In this document: positions 19,910-30,761 of the stretch, piece after piece
Layout: each line of letters begins with the position of its first letter
Position numbering within the stretch: the stretch's first letter is position 1
Source: Gari tellinella
Lineage: Eukaryota > Mollusca > Bivalvia > Cardiida > Psammobiidae
DNA: 64,000 nucleotides
Assembly (NCBI GenBank): GCA_922989275.2
Contig: OV277861.1
Coordinates: forward strand, 37,636,623 to 37,700,622
Direction: 5' to 3'
Translations under genes and position numbers: made by a program
Notes under the pieces: model-generated
Databases searched by the model: none
What the model was told of the DNA's origin: nothing
The model's input: the letters and a program-made list of their open reading frames with translations, nothing else

Positions 19910-22900
19910 GGGGTTGGGCTAAAAGTGCTATCGTGGAACGTGAATGGACTTACGAGGCACAAACTCGAAGACCCAGATTTTGTTAACAAACTATCTCATA
20001 ATGACATTATTTTTCTGCACGAATCGTGGACAAACGAGCATTCGAAAATCGATATAGAGGGGTTTAACTCGATAAACTGTTTTCGTAAATTTCAACATAG
20101 ACGGGCCAAGCGATGCAGTGGTGGTATAGCGGTGTACATAAAGGACTCTATCAGTAACGGCGTGAAAGTCGTGCAAAACCATTTTGACACTATAGTTTGG
20201 CTAAAACTTGATAAAGCTTATTTTAATTTTGAGGACGATATATTTCTAGCAGGAGTCTATATGTGGGGTGAAAACTCACCGGCTTACAATACTATAAATG
20301 TAAATTTATTTGATGTATTACAATTAGATATTAACAGATTCCAGAATGAGGGTAAGGTCCTAATCTCAGGTGACATGAACAGCCGTGTTGGGGTCAAACG
20401 TGATTTTATTATACATGATCAAAATATTGATTTTATTGATGATGAAAGTTATATGCCAGATTGCCCTTTTACACGCTCATCATTAGATAAAGTCTCTAAT
20501 TCACATGGCTTGAAGTTGATAGATTTATGTAAAACGTCTTCCTTACGTATTGCAAATGGGCGCATTTGCAACGATACAGTAGGTAATTATACTTGTGTAA
20601 ATCAGATGGGTTGTAGTGTTATCGATTATTTGCTATTGAACGAACGTGATTTCAGTTGTATTAATGAGTTCACAGTTGAATCTTTGTGTGAGTACTCGGA
20701 TCATTGTCCGTTATCCTTTACCATTTTGTGTGACCCAACACGTGCTGAACATGACTCTGTTATACATGAACGAACAAATGTCCGGTGGAACGACCATCTG
20801 AGAAATGAATTTCGAAGATGTTTAATTGGGAAATTGCCTGAATTGAATAGCTTGGTAGAAGGTTGTAAGCAGGGCAATGACTGCGATATAAATACGTGTA
20901 TTACGAATTTCACAAATATTTTAACCGGCGTTAGTCAGCCATTATTTTCGAAAAATGTCAAGGTTAGTTCTATTAATAGACAACCTTCTCGTTCAAAGGA
21001 TATGGTTTTTAAAAAGTCTGAATGGTTTGACTCTGATTGTTATAACGCCAAAAAGCTTTATACAAATTCTTTAAAGGAGTATAACTCTTACAGATCAGAT
21101 GCAAATAGAGCGTTAATGTTAGATTATAAGAGTAAATATAAGCAGCTGGTAAGAACTAAACGACGATCTTATGAAAAGAATAAATTAAAAGAAATTGAAA
21201 ATCTTCGGCACAGTAAACCAAGAGACTTTTGGAGATTATTTTCTAAACGCAAGAAGCCATCAGCTCAAAATGTATCTTTAGATGAGTTTTATACACATTT
21301 TTTAAACTTACATAATAATACACATACTGTTGTTGATGAGGAGAGTGAGGCTTTTGTTCACAGTCATTCCTTTGATACATGTGACGGAATATTTTCGGAA
21401 CTTGATGTGCCTATTAGTGTATCCGAAATTGAAAAGGTAGTGAAGTCTTTGAAAAAGAACAAGGCTTTCGGTGTTGATAATTTGTTAAACGAATATTTTA
21501 TTGAATCTTTTGATATAATAGCTTCACATTTGGCAGATTTGTTCAATGCTATTTTTAACTCCGGTAGTTTTCCCAGTGAATGGTCAAGGGGGGTCATAGT
21601 TCCTATCTTTAAAAAAAACGATCCTAACGACGTTAATAACTATAGAGGTATTACGATAGTGAGTTGTCTTTCGAAAATATTTACTGGTGTTTTAAATAAA
21701 AGGATAAATGACTGGGTCGAAAACAATAATATTCTAAGCGACGTGCAGTTTGGGTTTCGAAGAGGGCGCTCAACTGTTGATGCCACATTTGTATTAAATG
21801 CAATTATTGAAAAGTTTCTATCGGATAAAAAACGTTTATACTGCACATTTGTTGATTTAAAGAAAGCTTTCGATAGTGTATATTTAAATGCACTATGGCT
21901 CAAATTATACAGACTTGGTATAGGGGGTAAGGTACTAAGGATATTTAAAAGTATGTATGCCGAAGTCAAGGCTTGTGTAAGGGGGTGTAACTCTCTATCA
22001 GAGTACTTCGAATGTGCTGTAGGGCTAAAACAAGGGGAAGTTATGTCGCCGGTATTATTTGCCCTTTTCATCGAAGACCTTGAACTATTTTTACAAGATG
22101 ATCCCAATAGCACATTATCTATTGAAGATATATCGTTTATTCTTTTACTGTTTGCTGATGACATGGTAATATTAGGCAACAGCCCTGAGGAGTTACAGCA
22201 CAGTTTAAATCTTTTAGAAACTTATTGCGACAAATGGGGATTACAAGTCAACATTGAAAAAACGAAAGTTATGGTTTTTAGAAGTCGTGGACCTTTATTA
22301 AGGAACGAAGTTTGGACCTACAGCAATAGTGAATTGGAGGTCGTTGACAATTTTAACTATTTAGGTACAGTGTTTAATTATACTGGGTCCTTTGTATTAA
22401 ACCAGGAAACTTTGGCGGGAAAGGGTCTGAAAGCTTTAAACGTTCTTTTACATAATCTTAGAAATTACCCGATACGTACTAGTCTTAAATGTCAACTGTT
22501 TGACGCTTTTGTTGGAGCTACTTTAAACTTTGGATGTGAAATTTGGGGATTTGGTAAGTCTAAGGAAATTGAACGTATACATCTTAAATTCTGTAAGTCT
22601 GTGCTCAGTGTGAAAACCTCTACTAGTAATATGGGGGTCTACGGTGAATTGGGAAGGTATCCATTGTTCATAAACAGATACTCACGCATTATTAAGTTCT
22701 GGTGTAAAACACTATTATCAGATAATATACTTATAAGTACACTTTACAAAAGTCTCCTTGCAGGGCAAGATACTGGTAAAAAGAATTGGGCGTATAATGT
22801 CAAGTCGCTACTTGATAACTATGGATTTTCGTATGTATGGAACAACCCATTCAACATCAATCTACAAAAATTCCATATTGTCTTTAAACTTAGATTGATA

Positions 22901-23338
22901 GATGTTTTCAAACAAAACTGGTTTAACAGTATATCTAACTGTAGAACATTATCTACTTATCAATACATTAAAAATTCATTTGGATTTGAAGAATACTTGG
23001 ACGTATTGCCTAGTAAATTGCGTATTTCATTAACAAGATTACGACTGTCTTCTCACACTTTACGCATAGAAACAGGTAGATATAGTCAAAATAGGACTGA
23101 AAGAGAATTTCGTTTCTGCACTGTTTGTAATAATAGAGACATAGAAGACGAGTATCATTTTATGATAATATGTCCAGTTTTTAACACATTGAGGAAAAAG
23201 TACATTAAAGTTTACTATTATAGACGTCCAAGTATGTTTAAATTCACGGAATTGATGGCTTCATCTAATAGAAGTACTGTGTATAATATAAGTAATTACA
23301 TTAATGAAGCTATGTTGCTAAGAAGTTCTTTACTGTAA
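19907..23338 (+). CDS. LINE ORF2 polyprotein: APE endonuclease and reverse transcriptase
   Basis: About 1143 aa from the first GTG; the frame is open from 19901, right after the ORF1 stop. The endonuclease spans residues 5-275: SWNVNG (9-14), HESW (38-41), GDMN (155-158), ID (239-240) and SDHCP (264-268), the usual APE catalytic set. The reverse transcriptase spans about 500-830: VIVPIFKKND, NNYRGITI, GFRRGRSTVDA, FVDLKKAFD (first Asp at 650), GLKQGEVMSP and FADD (749-752). After the thumb region comes VYGELGRYPL, and a CCHC-type knuckle (C1071-x2-C1074-x9-H1084-x4-C1089). It performs target-primed reverse transcription. No Met precedes residue 119, so conventional AUG initiation would lose SWNVNG and HESW. 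Translation as an ORF1-ORF2 readthrough product, or by reinitiation, is inferred. No internal stop or missing catalytic residue is seen. Confidence 0.9.
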   Translation: MGVGLKVLSWNVNGLTRHKLEDPDFVNKLSHNDIIFLHESWTNEHSKIDIEGFNSINCFRKFQHRRAKRCSGGIAVYIKDSISNGVKVVQNHFDTIVWLKLDKAYFNFEDDIFLAGVYMWGENSPAYNTINVNLFDVLQLDINRFQNEGKVLISGDMNSRVGVKRDFIIHDQNIDFIDDESYMPDCPFTRSSLDKVSNSHGLKLIDLCKTSSLRIANGRICNDTVGNYTCVNQMGCSVIDYLLLNERDFSCINEFTVESLCEYSDHCPLSFTILCDPTRAEHDSVIHERTNVRWNDHLRNEFRRCLIGKLPELNSLVEGCKQGNDCDINTCITNFTNILTGVSQPLFSKNVKVSSINRQPSRSKDMVFKKSEWFDSDCYNAKKLYTNSLKEYNSYRSDANRALMLDYKSKYKQLVRTKRRSYEKNKLKEIENLRHSKPRDFWRLFSKRKKPSAQNVSLDEFYTHFLNLHNNTHTVVDEESEAFVHSHSFDTCDGIFSELDVPISVSEIEKVVKSLKKNKAFGVDNLLNEYFIESFDIIASHLADLFNAIFNSGSFPSEWSRGVIVPIFKKNDPNDVNNYRGITIVSCLSKIFTGVLNKRINDWVENNNILSDVQFGFRRGRSTVDATFVLNAIIEKFLSDKKRLYCTFVDLKKAFDSVYLNALWLKLYRLGIGGKVLRIFKSMYAEVKACVRGCNSLSEYFECAVGLKQGEVMSPVLFALFIEDLELFLQDDPNSTLSIEDISFILLLFADDMVILGNSPEELQHSLNLLETYCDKWGLQVNIEKTKVMVFRSRGPLLRNEVWTYSNSELEVVDNFNYLGTVFNYTGSFVLNQETLAGKGLKALNVLLHNLRNYPIRTSLKCQLFDAFVGATLNFGCEIWGFGKSKEIERIHLKFCKSVLSVKTSTSNMGVYGELGRYPLFINRYSRIIKFWCKTLLSDNILISTLYKSLLAGQDTGKKNWAYNVKSLLDNYGFSYVWNNPFNINLQKFHIVFKLRLIDVFKQNWFNSISNCRTLSTYQYIKNSFGFEEYLDVLPSKLRISLTRLRLSSHTLRIETGRYSQNRTEREFRFCTVCNNRDIEDEYHFMIICPVFNTLRKKYIKVYYYRRPSMFKFTELMASSNRSTVYNISNYINEAMLLRSSLL

Positions 23339-23476
23339 ATAACCATCATTTTGTTACATGTATTGCTCTGCAGAAACGATATCATCGTTTTCTTTTCATG
23401 TAAATATCATTGTGAAATGTGCATACAGTCTTCTTAAATTCACTCACCCTCGAATATGCAAATTGACAAGATGGTG

Positions 23477-23550
23477 CTTAAAGCGGAAGGGAAGTAAAGC
23501 AGAAGGCCATGTTTTAGCTTTCGGCTTTACTTGCATCTCGATTTAAGTTG
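23477..23550. repeat. Decayed family D hairpin
   Basis: GCTTAAAGCGGAAGGGAAGT and the partner CTTTACTTGCATCTCGATTT keep the family D hairpin pattern, but the centre has lost the GCGC palindrome. Confidence 0.45.
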
Positions 23551-23659
23551 CCGCCTATTTTCATCACGATAATTGAACATTCATTTTTTGAAATTTAAGG
23601 TTATTTTGTATTTAAAACTAGCCCATTTGAAACTGTATATGGATGTTATTGCAATATGA

Positions 23660-23735
23660 CAGGCAGTGCAGATCCCGATCTAATGGCTCAATTCTTAAGA
23701 AGTCCGCCGATCTGGATCTGCAATGCTTTCATAGG
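23660..23735. repeat. Decayed GTGTAGAC-type hairpin
   Basis: GACAGGCAGTGCAGATCCCG is partly complementary to GATCTGGATCTGCAATGC. Termini are not recognised. Confidence 0.35.
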
Positions 23736-23954
23736 AAAGTATGTTCTTTGCATGGTCACTGATCGTAAAAGACGAGTATACCCGTCGCTATTGCTTAATG
23801 ACGTAACCCGTTCACTGCTATTATCATGTTTTATAATGTCATAACCATTTCATGACACTATATCCTAAAGATCGACTGTGCGCAAACATGGTGTCTGCTT
23901 TTAAGTCCAAAACATATAAAACAATTAGGCAGCTTGTCTTAATATCAACTTTGG

Positions 23955-24030
23955 TAAGTGCCGGATGGGTTGGATCCTGAACAGACGTCACTTTATGCGG
24001 TGTCTGATCTGGAGCCAAATGGTGTGCAAA
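23955..24030. repeat. Decayed 67-bp hairpin module
   Basis: GGTTGGATCCTGAACAGACG and TGTCTGATCTGGAGCCAAAT keep the spacing of the module around ACTTTATGCGG. Confidence 0.45.
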
Positions 24031-24540
24031 ATGCATATACTAGTGATACTGATGTTAGCACTGAAGGGGTTCGATAATTTGTTCAATATTTTATATTTGT
24101 ATTGACGCAAATAGATCTAGTTGTAAAATTTGCTATGCAACATGCATAGATGTATGTTTCAATTTTCATATATTGGTCTCTTTTCAGGATATATTTATCT
24201 ATTCGTATATACACATGCATATGTGGATGTATGTGTAGATAGAAAGGTTATTAAATCCAATCGTCCTTTTATACATGCATATATTGTGCAATTTATATAA
24301 TGATGATATATTCGACTTTCTACCGTCCACATGGTTGCATAGGCATATTTATACATATATATGTTCATATATGTATGGGTGAATATGCGGGGCAAGAATG
24401 TGGTTTATGTGTATATGGATGTTTCATAGAAGTCCATCCTCCGTTAAATACATTAAATTATTGCATTACAACAATTCTTGTTTTCATGCGTGCATTTCTG
24501 CATATAAATTCGAAAAGAGTTAATTAAGAAGCAACTACGC

Positions 24541-24682
24541 TTCCATGTATTTGTTAATAATGAGATTACGATATGCAGAGATGTCCACATTATGATTTAG
24601 ATCACTTTCATATATTGTTTATTGATTGTGGAATGACGAGAAACTGTAAAGTTTAAGTCAATAAAGAATTCTGTCTGTCTGT
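24541..24682 (+). repeat. Possible LINE 3' end with CTGT-repeat tail
   Basis: TATTGATTGTGGAATGACGA, then CAATAAAGAATT directly followed by CTGTCTGTCTGT. A polyadenylation-like AATAAA next to a short tetranucleotide repeat is the usual look of invertebrate LINE 3' ends. It could belong to an older, 5'-truncated copy; link to the intact LINE upstream is not shown. Confidence 0.4.
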
Positions 24683-25062
24683 TTACCAAGATTAGATGGA
24701 TCCTACCAACTATACCATCTGTTTGCGTCTAGCCCGCTTGTCCCTTTTTCAAATATATCATAACACGCCTTAAATATCACAAAATTGGTTAAACGTATAC
24801 GTATTTAGAAGCCCGTTAAGTCCATATTAACGTATTCAGGGATAAATGAACTATAACTATGGAATTAAGCGGAACTACTTTGATAGGGAATTTCGTTTTG
24901 AATTTAATCCTACGTTAAACAGCAAAAGAAATGTGTATAAATGGGATAACATGTTGTTTTCGGAAACCAAACCGATAGACATTACGAAGGCACTATAATA
25001 ATCCCCCATATTTCCCAAAATATATTAACCTTTCGAGTGCTAGTAGCGTCGTTACAAGAATT

Positions 25063-25129
25063 GGCAAACAGTTTAGATCCAGATCAGACGCTGCAAAATA
25101 CAGCGTCTGATCTGGATCCAAAATATTTG
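25063..25129. repeat. 67-bp hairpin module in a TTAACC-type element
   Basis: GGCAAACAGTTTAGATCCAG pairs with CTGGATCCAAAATATTTG around CGCTGCAAAATACAGCG. TTAACCTTTCGAGTGC at 25025 may be the left end of its F-type element; the right end is unclear. Confidence 0.55.
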
Positions 25130-25439
25130 ACACTGATTAGGATTGTCTCTTTAACTAAATTGGCTCTTAAATAAAAAATCAAGAACAGCTGCAGACGGCG
25201 ACTATCAGACAAGCCAAATGTTCAAATCAGATGGATTTGATGTAAATACTTATCTGAATGTCTTCTTCTCTAATCCTCTCCGTAGATATCTGCGTTTGTT
25301 TGGCGTCCACTTGCTTGCGGATGTTTAACCTATAATCTGCCATAATATTGTGTGCTTTGGAATTGTCGTCTGCAAAATTTCTTAAATTAAGATTTATACA
25401 TTTTTGAAGTAAATAAATCAAAAGAAGAATATCAAACAA

Positions 25440-25496
25440 GTTGATTCAGATGGGACGATACGTAACGCGTTGTCTCAACTGAATCCAAACATTTGC
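25440..25496. repeat. Short decayed hairpin
   Basis: TTGATTCAGATGGGACGATA is opposed by TTGTCTCAACTGAATCCAAA around ACGTAACGCGT, a worn copy of the module. Confidence 0.35.
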
Positions 25497-25689
25497 AAAA
25501 ACAATGATAATGCGATCGACAAGCAAAGGATTAATAAATAGTCCATATATGGAATTGTGCACATAAAGTCAACTCCTTCACTAACTGGCGATATATATCT
25601 AAAGCCTAGAAGCAACGTTTTTAAACGTATCACTGCTTGATATATTAATGACAGGAGTAAAGAAGAGAGATAAAAAGAAGATATCAATA

Positions 25690-25924
25690 TTAACTCATTT
25701 ATGCCCACGATCCCCTATATTGGACATGGGCAAACTGTGAAGACGCTGATCAGACGCCGCATTATGCGGCGTCTGGTCAGAATCTACACTGTTTGCTGAT
25801 AGAAATTTGAAAATAAAACAAAATTTTTAATGAAAATTAAATTTTGACCAGGCATCTCTTTGATAAAAAATGGACTAATCCAATATATAAGCATGGAAGA
25901 ATCCACTGGGCACAAATGGGTTAA
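25690..25924. mobile_element. Family G TTAA MITE, copy G4
   Basis: TTAA at 25690-25693 and 25921-25924. Hairpin about 25730-25796 with CATTATG loop. Right-hand constant block and CACAAATGGG terminus present. Diverged by roughly 10 percent from G1 by eye. Confidence 0.8.
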
Positions 25925-26284
25925 CTTTGTCCTAAAGGCGTCCACTGATCTACAGCTAGGCGTGCGCTAAATTCAGTATTTAATCTGCTGGCAATATCCT
26001 ATATTAATCACAAATCATTAACTCCTAAATTCGTGCAACAATACATTACTAAATATTATTCCAATGTTCGCTTTTCTTAAATAACTGAAAACATCACTAG
26101 ATAACTCATGTGGGTAATTTTTAGTTACTAAAACATCAACAAGTCTCGATGGATAGTGGGTGGTTTAATAAATACTAGTAAAAACTAAGCGTGCTTATTG
26201 GTAAAAATCAAAGAAATTAACATTTAAGCAAAGAGAGACAGAAACAGAAAGAGACAGGGATATGTAGAGTTAGAGAGACAACGG

Positions 26285-26288
<4 letters not shown>

Positions 26289-26324
<36 letters not shown>

Positions 26325-26351
26325 GAGAGAGAGAGAGATAGAGAGAGAGAG
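26289..26351. repeat. GA microsatellite
   Basis: Near-pure (GA)n with a few interruptions, embedded in a wider purine-rich GAGA zone (about 26228-26470). Confidence 0.9.
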
Positions 26352-26947
26352 TTAGTGAACGCGTGAAAGAGAGAGAGTGTTATCGAGACATACACAAAGG
26401 GAGAGAGAAAGTGAGATATATACAGATAGAGATAAAGCGACAGAGACATATACATAGAGACAGAGAAAGGCAGATATAGCTTATTCCCTGTAAAGGTGGA
26501 GAAGCGTCTTTATTCTAGTGAATGGACAAGAACGTGTTGAACCTATAATTATGTTGACTGTTAAAAGACATCCAGAGTCCTACTTGCGGGGGCAATTACC
26601 AACTGCATTGTTCTATAGCTTGTAAGTAAAATGCTGCCACATATTAAATGTTGTGTGAGATGACGGCCCAATAGTAAAGAACAATCTGGACAAAACGCAA
26701 ATTGTCTGAACCACTTTAATTGCCAATATCATGGTACATACTTTTGAAGTTGATGGCTGAAGTCATGAAATAAAAATGTGACGTGTATCTGGACATGATA
26801 ATGGCTAACACATGCCCCGTAGATTTCGAACTGAAATATAGAAATTCAGTACTTGAAGCCTATTCAGGCAAGTCTGGCCTGCAAATGTTATACAACCGCT
26901 TTGTGTGTTTTGAAAATTCAATGTCTGCATCCTAGGTGTAAAAACAG

Positions 26948-27356
26948 TACAGTGAAACCCCTCTTAACCGGACATGTGTGGGGACAACATAAAATTCCGG
27001 TTAAGAGGGGTTTCCGGTTTAGAGGGGTTTTAACCCATTGCTCGTTTCTAGTAAGGAAGATAGCTGATCACTTAAAGCAGGTTGAAAGTAAAGCAGAATG
27101 CGCCCTCAGGCGCATTCTGCTTTATTTCATCCTGCTTTAAGCTGTTATCTGCTAGATTATAGGAAATATTTCTGATGATACATATTCATGAATGTATTTT
27201 CTTCAGTGAAGAAATAAATCAAAGGCGTAAAAATGCATATTTATGGTGTAATTTGGGATTAAAATAAAGAAGGGTTGGAAACGGGAAAAACGTTTTGTCC
27301 GGTTAAGTGAGAATTCCGGTATTAAAGAGGTTCCGGTTTAGAGGGGTTTCATTGTA
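26948..27356. mobile_element. Pogo-like MITE (TA target) interrupted by a family D element
   Basis: TACAGTGAAACCCCTCTTAA at the left and GAGGGGTTTCATTGTA at the right. Internal CCGGTTAAGAGGGG and CCGGTTTAGAGGGG repeats are typical of pogo/Tigger-type termini, which carry repeated TTAACCGG-like boxes. Split by the TTAA element 27030-27262. Confidence 0.7.
27030..27262. mobile_element. Family D TTAA MITE, copy D4 (nested)
   Basis: TTAA ends (27030-27033, slightly altered at the right as GGGATTAAAA). Strong hairpin 27070-27138 with GCGCCCTCAGGCGC centre. Inserted into the pogo-like MITE. Confidence 0.75.
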
Positions 27357-27550
27357 TTCATTTATAAATTAAATATTGGCGCAACAGATTCTCTCAAAAT
27401 GCGATGTTGCATCACTTAGGGTGAACACCGGACTTGTCATTTAAGTGGACACAATTTGTAGTTGAACAAAACACTTCAGCCTTTAATGGTAGGGAAACTT
27501 TACTAAAAGGTACATCTAATAACCTTTCCACAACCAAAACTGTCGTGAGA

Positions 27551-27692
27551 TTTTTACCCCTTCATCGTGTCATTGTCGTCTGCTTCGATTTTGTTGTCTG
27601 CAATCCCGTTTTCAAAGTTTTAAAATATAGCGTATCAGGATCAAAACTGTTTGCAAACGCGCTTTTAAGCGTCATTGAGAGTGAAAGGGTTA
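27551..27692. repeat. Family F-like element, partial
   Basis: TACCCCTTCATCG at the left and GAGTGAAAGGGTTA at the right; GTCGTCTGCTTCGATTTTG inside matches the F copy at 33728. Only the right hairpin arm (ATCAGGATCAAAACTGTTTG) remains. The tail GCGTCATTGAGAGTGAA also occurs at 51429. Confidence 0.5.
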
Positions 27693-28340
27693 CATTTGTA
27701 AATGTTCTCTTTGCTGTAATGTCTGTGTTTCTCGTCACCTGGCTCAGAAGCAAACTTTCCCATGTTGTATTCTTACTTTTGAAAATATATCATTTTTTCA
27801 AGTTTATGCAGAAAACGTCTTGAATTTTCTATTTATTCTTATGTATTATTTAATAGTTGTAGTCAGAACACACGCCGGGCTAAAAATGTTCGCTATTTTA
27901 AAAAAAAACCGGTTTCTCTACTATAGGTTGTCATTGTTTGTAATATATGTTAGTGAGGTCTCTCCTCACCGAGCTCAGAAAAACTATAGCTCTTGCAAAA
28001 CGGGAAACATTCCCGTATTTCAAAGTCAACACAGCAGTAAGTGATGCAAGAAAATATTATTTTCGAGTAAATATGTATGACCAGCATTTTCCATAAGTAA
28101 TCAGTCTGGATCACGTAAACTGATTGGACTTTAACAGAGGGTTAAAATTTTATATTCCTTATTCACAGAAACACTATAAAATCTGTACATCATATATGGC
28201 AATTGTATAGAAGCGAGTGTCCACTTACAAGTCGGTTCGAGTTAGATTGAACATACCCGTGATTCAAAGACACACCAACGCGGCTCACTTGAAATAACGA
28301 TGACTTGTGTGTTGACCTCAACGAAGGGAAAATAATCATA

Positions 28341-28569
28341 TTAACCCATTGTGCCCACGATCCCATAAATGGGACATAGGCAAACAGTGTAGACTCTGAT
28401 CAGACGCCGCATTATGCGGCGTCTGATCAGAGTCTACACTGTTTGCTGGTAGGATTTTCAATATAAAACAAAATGAAAATGAAAATTTTGACCAGGCATC
28501 CCTTTGATAAAAATTGGACTAATCCAATATATGAACATGGAAGAATCCACTTGGTATAAATGGGTTTAA
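28341..28569. mobile_element. Family G TTAA MITE, copy G5
   Basis: 229 bp with TTAA at both ends. The hairpin 28380-28446 is perfectly paired, and the copy is almost identical to G1, indicating recent spread. Confidence 0.85.
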
Positions 28570-28956
28570 CTGTAGAAATACGGGTAAGTTGAGATATCTA
28601 AGGCAGGTTTTATATAAAGTTATATGAATGTTTATCATGATAAAGGTCCATCTACAAAAAATCCATATTATGTGTTAAAGCATGTTATTTACATAATCTT
28701 ACAGTTTTATGAGACAAACTAGTTTCGATCACAATCATCCATTGAGTGTCTCGGCGTATGCTTACACATGTATTACCTTATTGTCAGCAAATGAAATTTA
28801 AATCATGTTAAGTGTGATAAAGGCTAAAACGTCATAACTGTTTGTCTCTTCAACATTCTGTAATATTTACATATGCAGTCACTTTCCATCGCCGATCATG
28901 CTACCTTAACTCTTTCTACCAACAGTCCTCTGTAGAGATTATTGATTACATATACA

Positions 28957-29023
28957 CACAGTGTAGACCCTGATCAGAGGTGTCCTATAGGAGCCCTCTG
29001 ATCAGGGTCTATACTATTTGATA
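28957..29023. repeat. Family H hairpin
   Basis: ACACAGTGTAGACCCTGATC pairs with GATCAGGGTCTATACTATTT around AGGTGTCCTATAGGAGCCCT. Flanking ends not identified. Confidence 0.6.
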
Positions 29024-29190
29024 TTTTAATTTGCTTTTGTTGTCATATCAAACATGCAACAGTAGACTGGTTCAAAATGCCTGTACTAGAAGAGCCCAAA
29101 AGGATAAAAAACAACAACAAGAGATATTTAAGATTGAAAGGGTAATTCCAACACGAGCATCATACGATACTGAAGACAAAGACAGGCGGT

Positions 29191-29440
29191 TACAGTGGAG
29201 AATCTGTTATTCTTTCCCAATAAACGCGTTTACGCTAAAACTATTATTTTCACTGAAAACAGTTTGGAGCCAGATCAGACGCCAGGTAACCCGGCGTCTG
29301 ATCAGGCTCCAAACTGTTTGCCACCAAGATAAACAAGAATTATCAGAATTGTCCAAAAGTTGTTCTTTTCTACGTTTTAGTGCTTTGCGTTTGCGTACGT
29401 TTGCGTTTAAACGGGAAAGAATAACAGATTCTCCACTGTA
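29191..29440 (+). mobile_element. Family A hairpin MITE, copy A4, between 28-bp direct repeats
   Basis: 250 bp, near-identical to A1. Immediately outside lie TACGATACTGAAGACAAAGA... (29163-29190) and the same 28 bp with one change (29439-29466), overlapping the terminal TA. This is far longer than the TA duplication expected for this family. Confidence 0.85.
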
Positions 29441-29710
29441 CGATACTGAAGATAAAGACAGGCGGTTACGCGAAGCAGCAGCACTATTGTACATATTCAC
29501 CCGAAGTTGCAACCTTTCCGTACACACTACATCCTTTTTAAATGTTTGTACTAGCAGGTTTTAACTGTAATCCTTTCCCAGACGGGGCCAATATTTATTC
29601 AGGAGTAGACAACAATCGCTTACAATCTGACAAATACATAATAAGTAGTAAACATAGGCCTTAAACCCCATTAACTTTCTTCATAAATACTCATAAATAT
29701 TCATGATGTC

Positions 29711-29925
29711 TTAACCCTATGCCGGCCGATATGCGACTTTACCGACTTTTTGCAAAAAGTTTGGTTTCAGATCAGACGCCGCGTAAGTGGCTTCTGATCT
29801 GCATCCAACTCGTTAGACCATTGACTTTAGAGTTTTGTAATTCCAATACACAAACATACAACGTTATCAAACTTTGGTAGACGACAATTTCCAAGCAGAC
29901 GATATAACGGCAGAATGAGGGTTAA
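29711..29925. mobile_element. Family F TTAA MITE
   Basis: TTAA at 29711-29714 and 29922-29925; ends CCCTATGCCG and GGCAGAATGAGGG. Diverged hairpin 29753-29815. AAGCAGACGATATAACGG near the right end is the conserved F subterminal block. Confidence 0.6.
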
Positions 29926-30194
29926 TAAGAATACGACTTTTTGTGTGAGAAAGATATATAAGCAGAGATAAGGTAATTTGTTTTCATATATGCAATGTTT
30001 GTTGAAACGGTCTTTCAACTTTGATCCAAAAGCCTAGCTGTAATATAGAGACCAAACGATTGAAAGGAGAACAATAGTTGATACATTGAGGATCTTTCTA
30101 ATTTATATTCATAGTATTCATATAATTTCTTTTTAAACAACTGTTACCATGGGACATACTTTTGTCTCTCCGATTCAACTCATTCCTCTCTGAA

Positions 30195-30400
30195 AGGGAG
30201 ATAAATCGGCGGTAAAAGTCGCGCTTTTAGCTCTGTCTCCGAAACAAGGGTTGTGAGTTCGAGCCCCCGACGATCCAACGGCCTGGCTAGGATTATATCC
30301 GAATCCCAATTGTTGTACAAGAAAGTTCGTGAGCAAGATGTGCACCGCGAATTGCTCCTCTTCATCCAGGTGTTACATGCTTTACTCTCAGTCTGTCGTA
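30195..30400 (+). repeat. tRNA-derived SINE fragment
   Basis: GGTTGTGAGTTCGAGCCCCC (about 30248-30267) is a B-box-like Pol III element. It is followed by GGCCTGGCTAGGATTATATC and GTGCACCGCGAATTGCTCCT, which match the body of the SINEs at 36785 and 41037. The 3' part is missing and the A-box is diverged. Confidence 0.6.
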
Positions 30401-30761
30401 AGCTACATGAACCAACTGCTAGAAATATTAACAAATGTTTCGTATGTGAAATATTTTTTACTGTATAAAGTATTTAGTAAAACTATTTTATTTAGTGGAA
30501 GGCCGTTTTATTGGCTGATGGGTTCAATATCGTACTGGCGTTTTCTTAGTGGAATGACATTAGAAATTAATGTAGACATGTTTAGACGGATATTTTAGGG
30601 AACATGGTAAAATCCTAGCAGTAAATAATTATTATAAGGTCAAATGTCTCGCGGATATTGTACACTGAAATATTGTATTACATGTACAAAGTAACTTTGC
30701 AAATTGATCGTATTATCAACAGAAAATTTAGTAGAACAACGCAATTCTTCATTGTTGTTTA

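Larger units (their letters stand above)
18781..23430 (+). mobile_element. Apparently intact two-ORF LINE retrotransposon
   Basis: ORF1 (18989-19900) and ORF2 (19907-23338) are both open and contain the expected domains without internal stops, so this looks young and possibly active. The 5' and 3' limits are estimates: I see no clean target duplication, and no poly-A or microsatellite tail directly after ORF2. A candidate tail lies far downstream (24541-24682), but decayed hairpin elements lie between, which argues against it being the 3' UTR of this copy. The RT and C-terminal wording resembles a LINE group common in corals, lancelets and molluscs; ORF1 is L1-ORF1p-like. Confidence 0.85.

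Noticed and set aside
23339..24682. The whole stretch as the 3' UTR of the intact LINE
   Set aside because: It contains at least three decayed hairpin repeats, much older-looking than the intact ORFs; the CTGT tail at 24670 more likely marks another element.
26270..26455. Leu/Ser-repeat peptide
   Set aside because: Translation of the GA microsatellite.
29031..29564. 177-codon ORF as a host gene
   Set aside because: The middle of the frame is simply the 250-bp family A MITE, which is open in this frame in other copies too (1 kb and 15.6 kb); the ends have no recognised domain.
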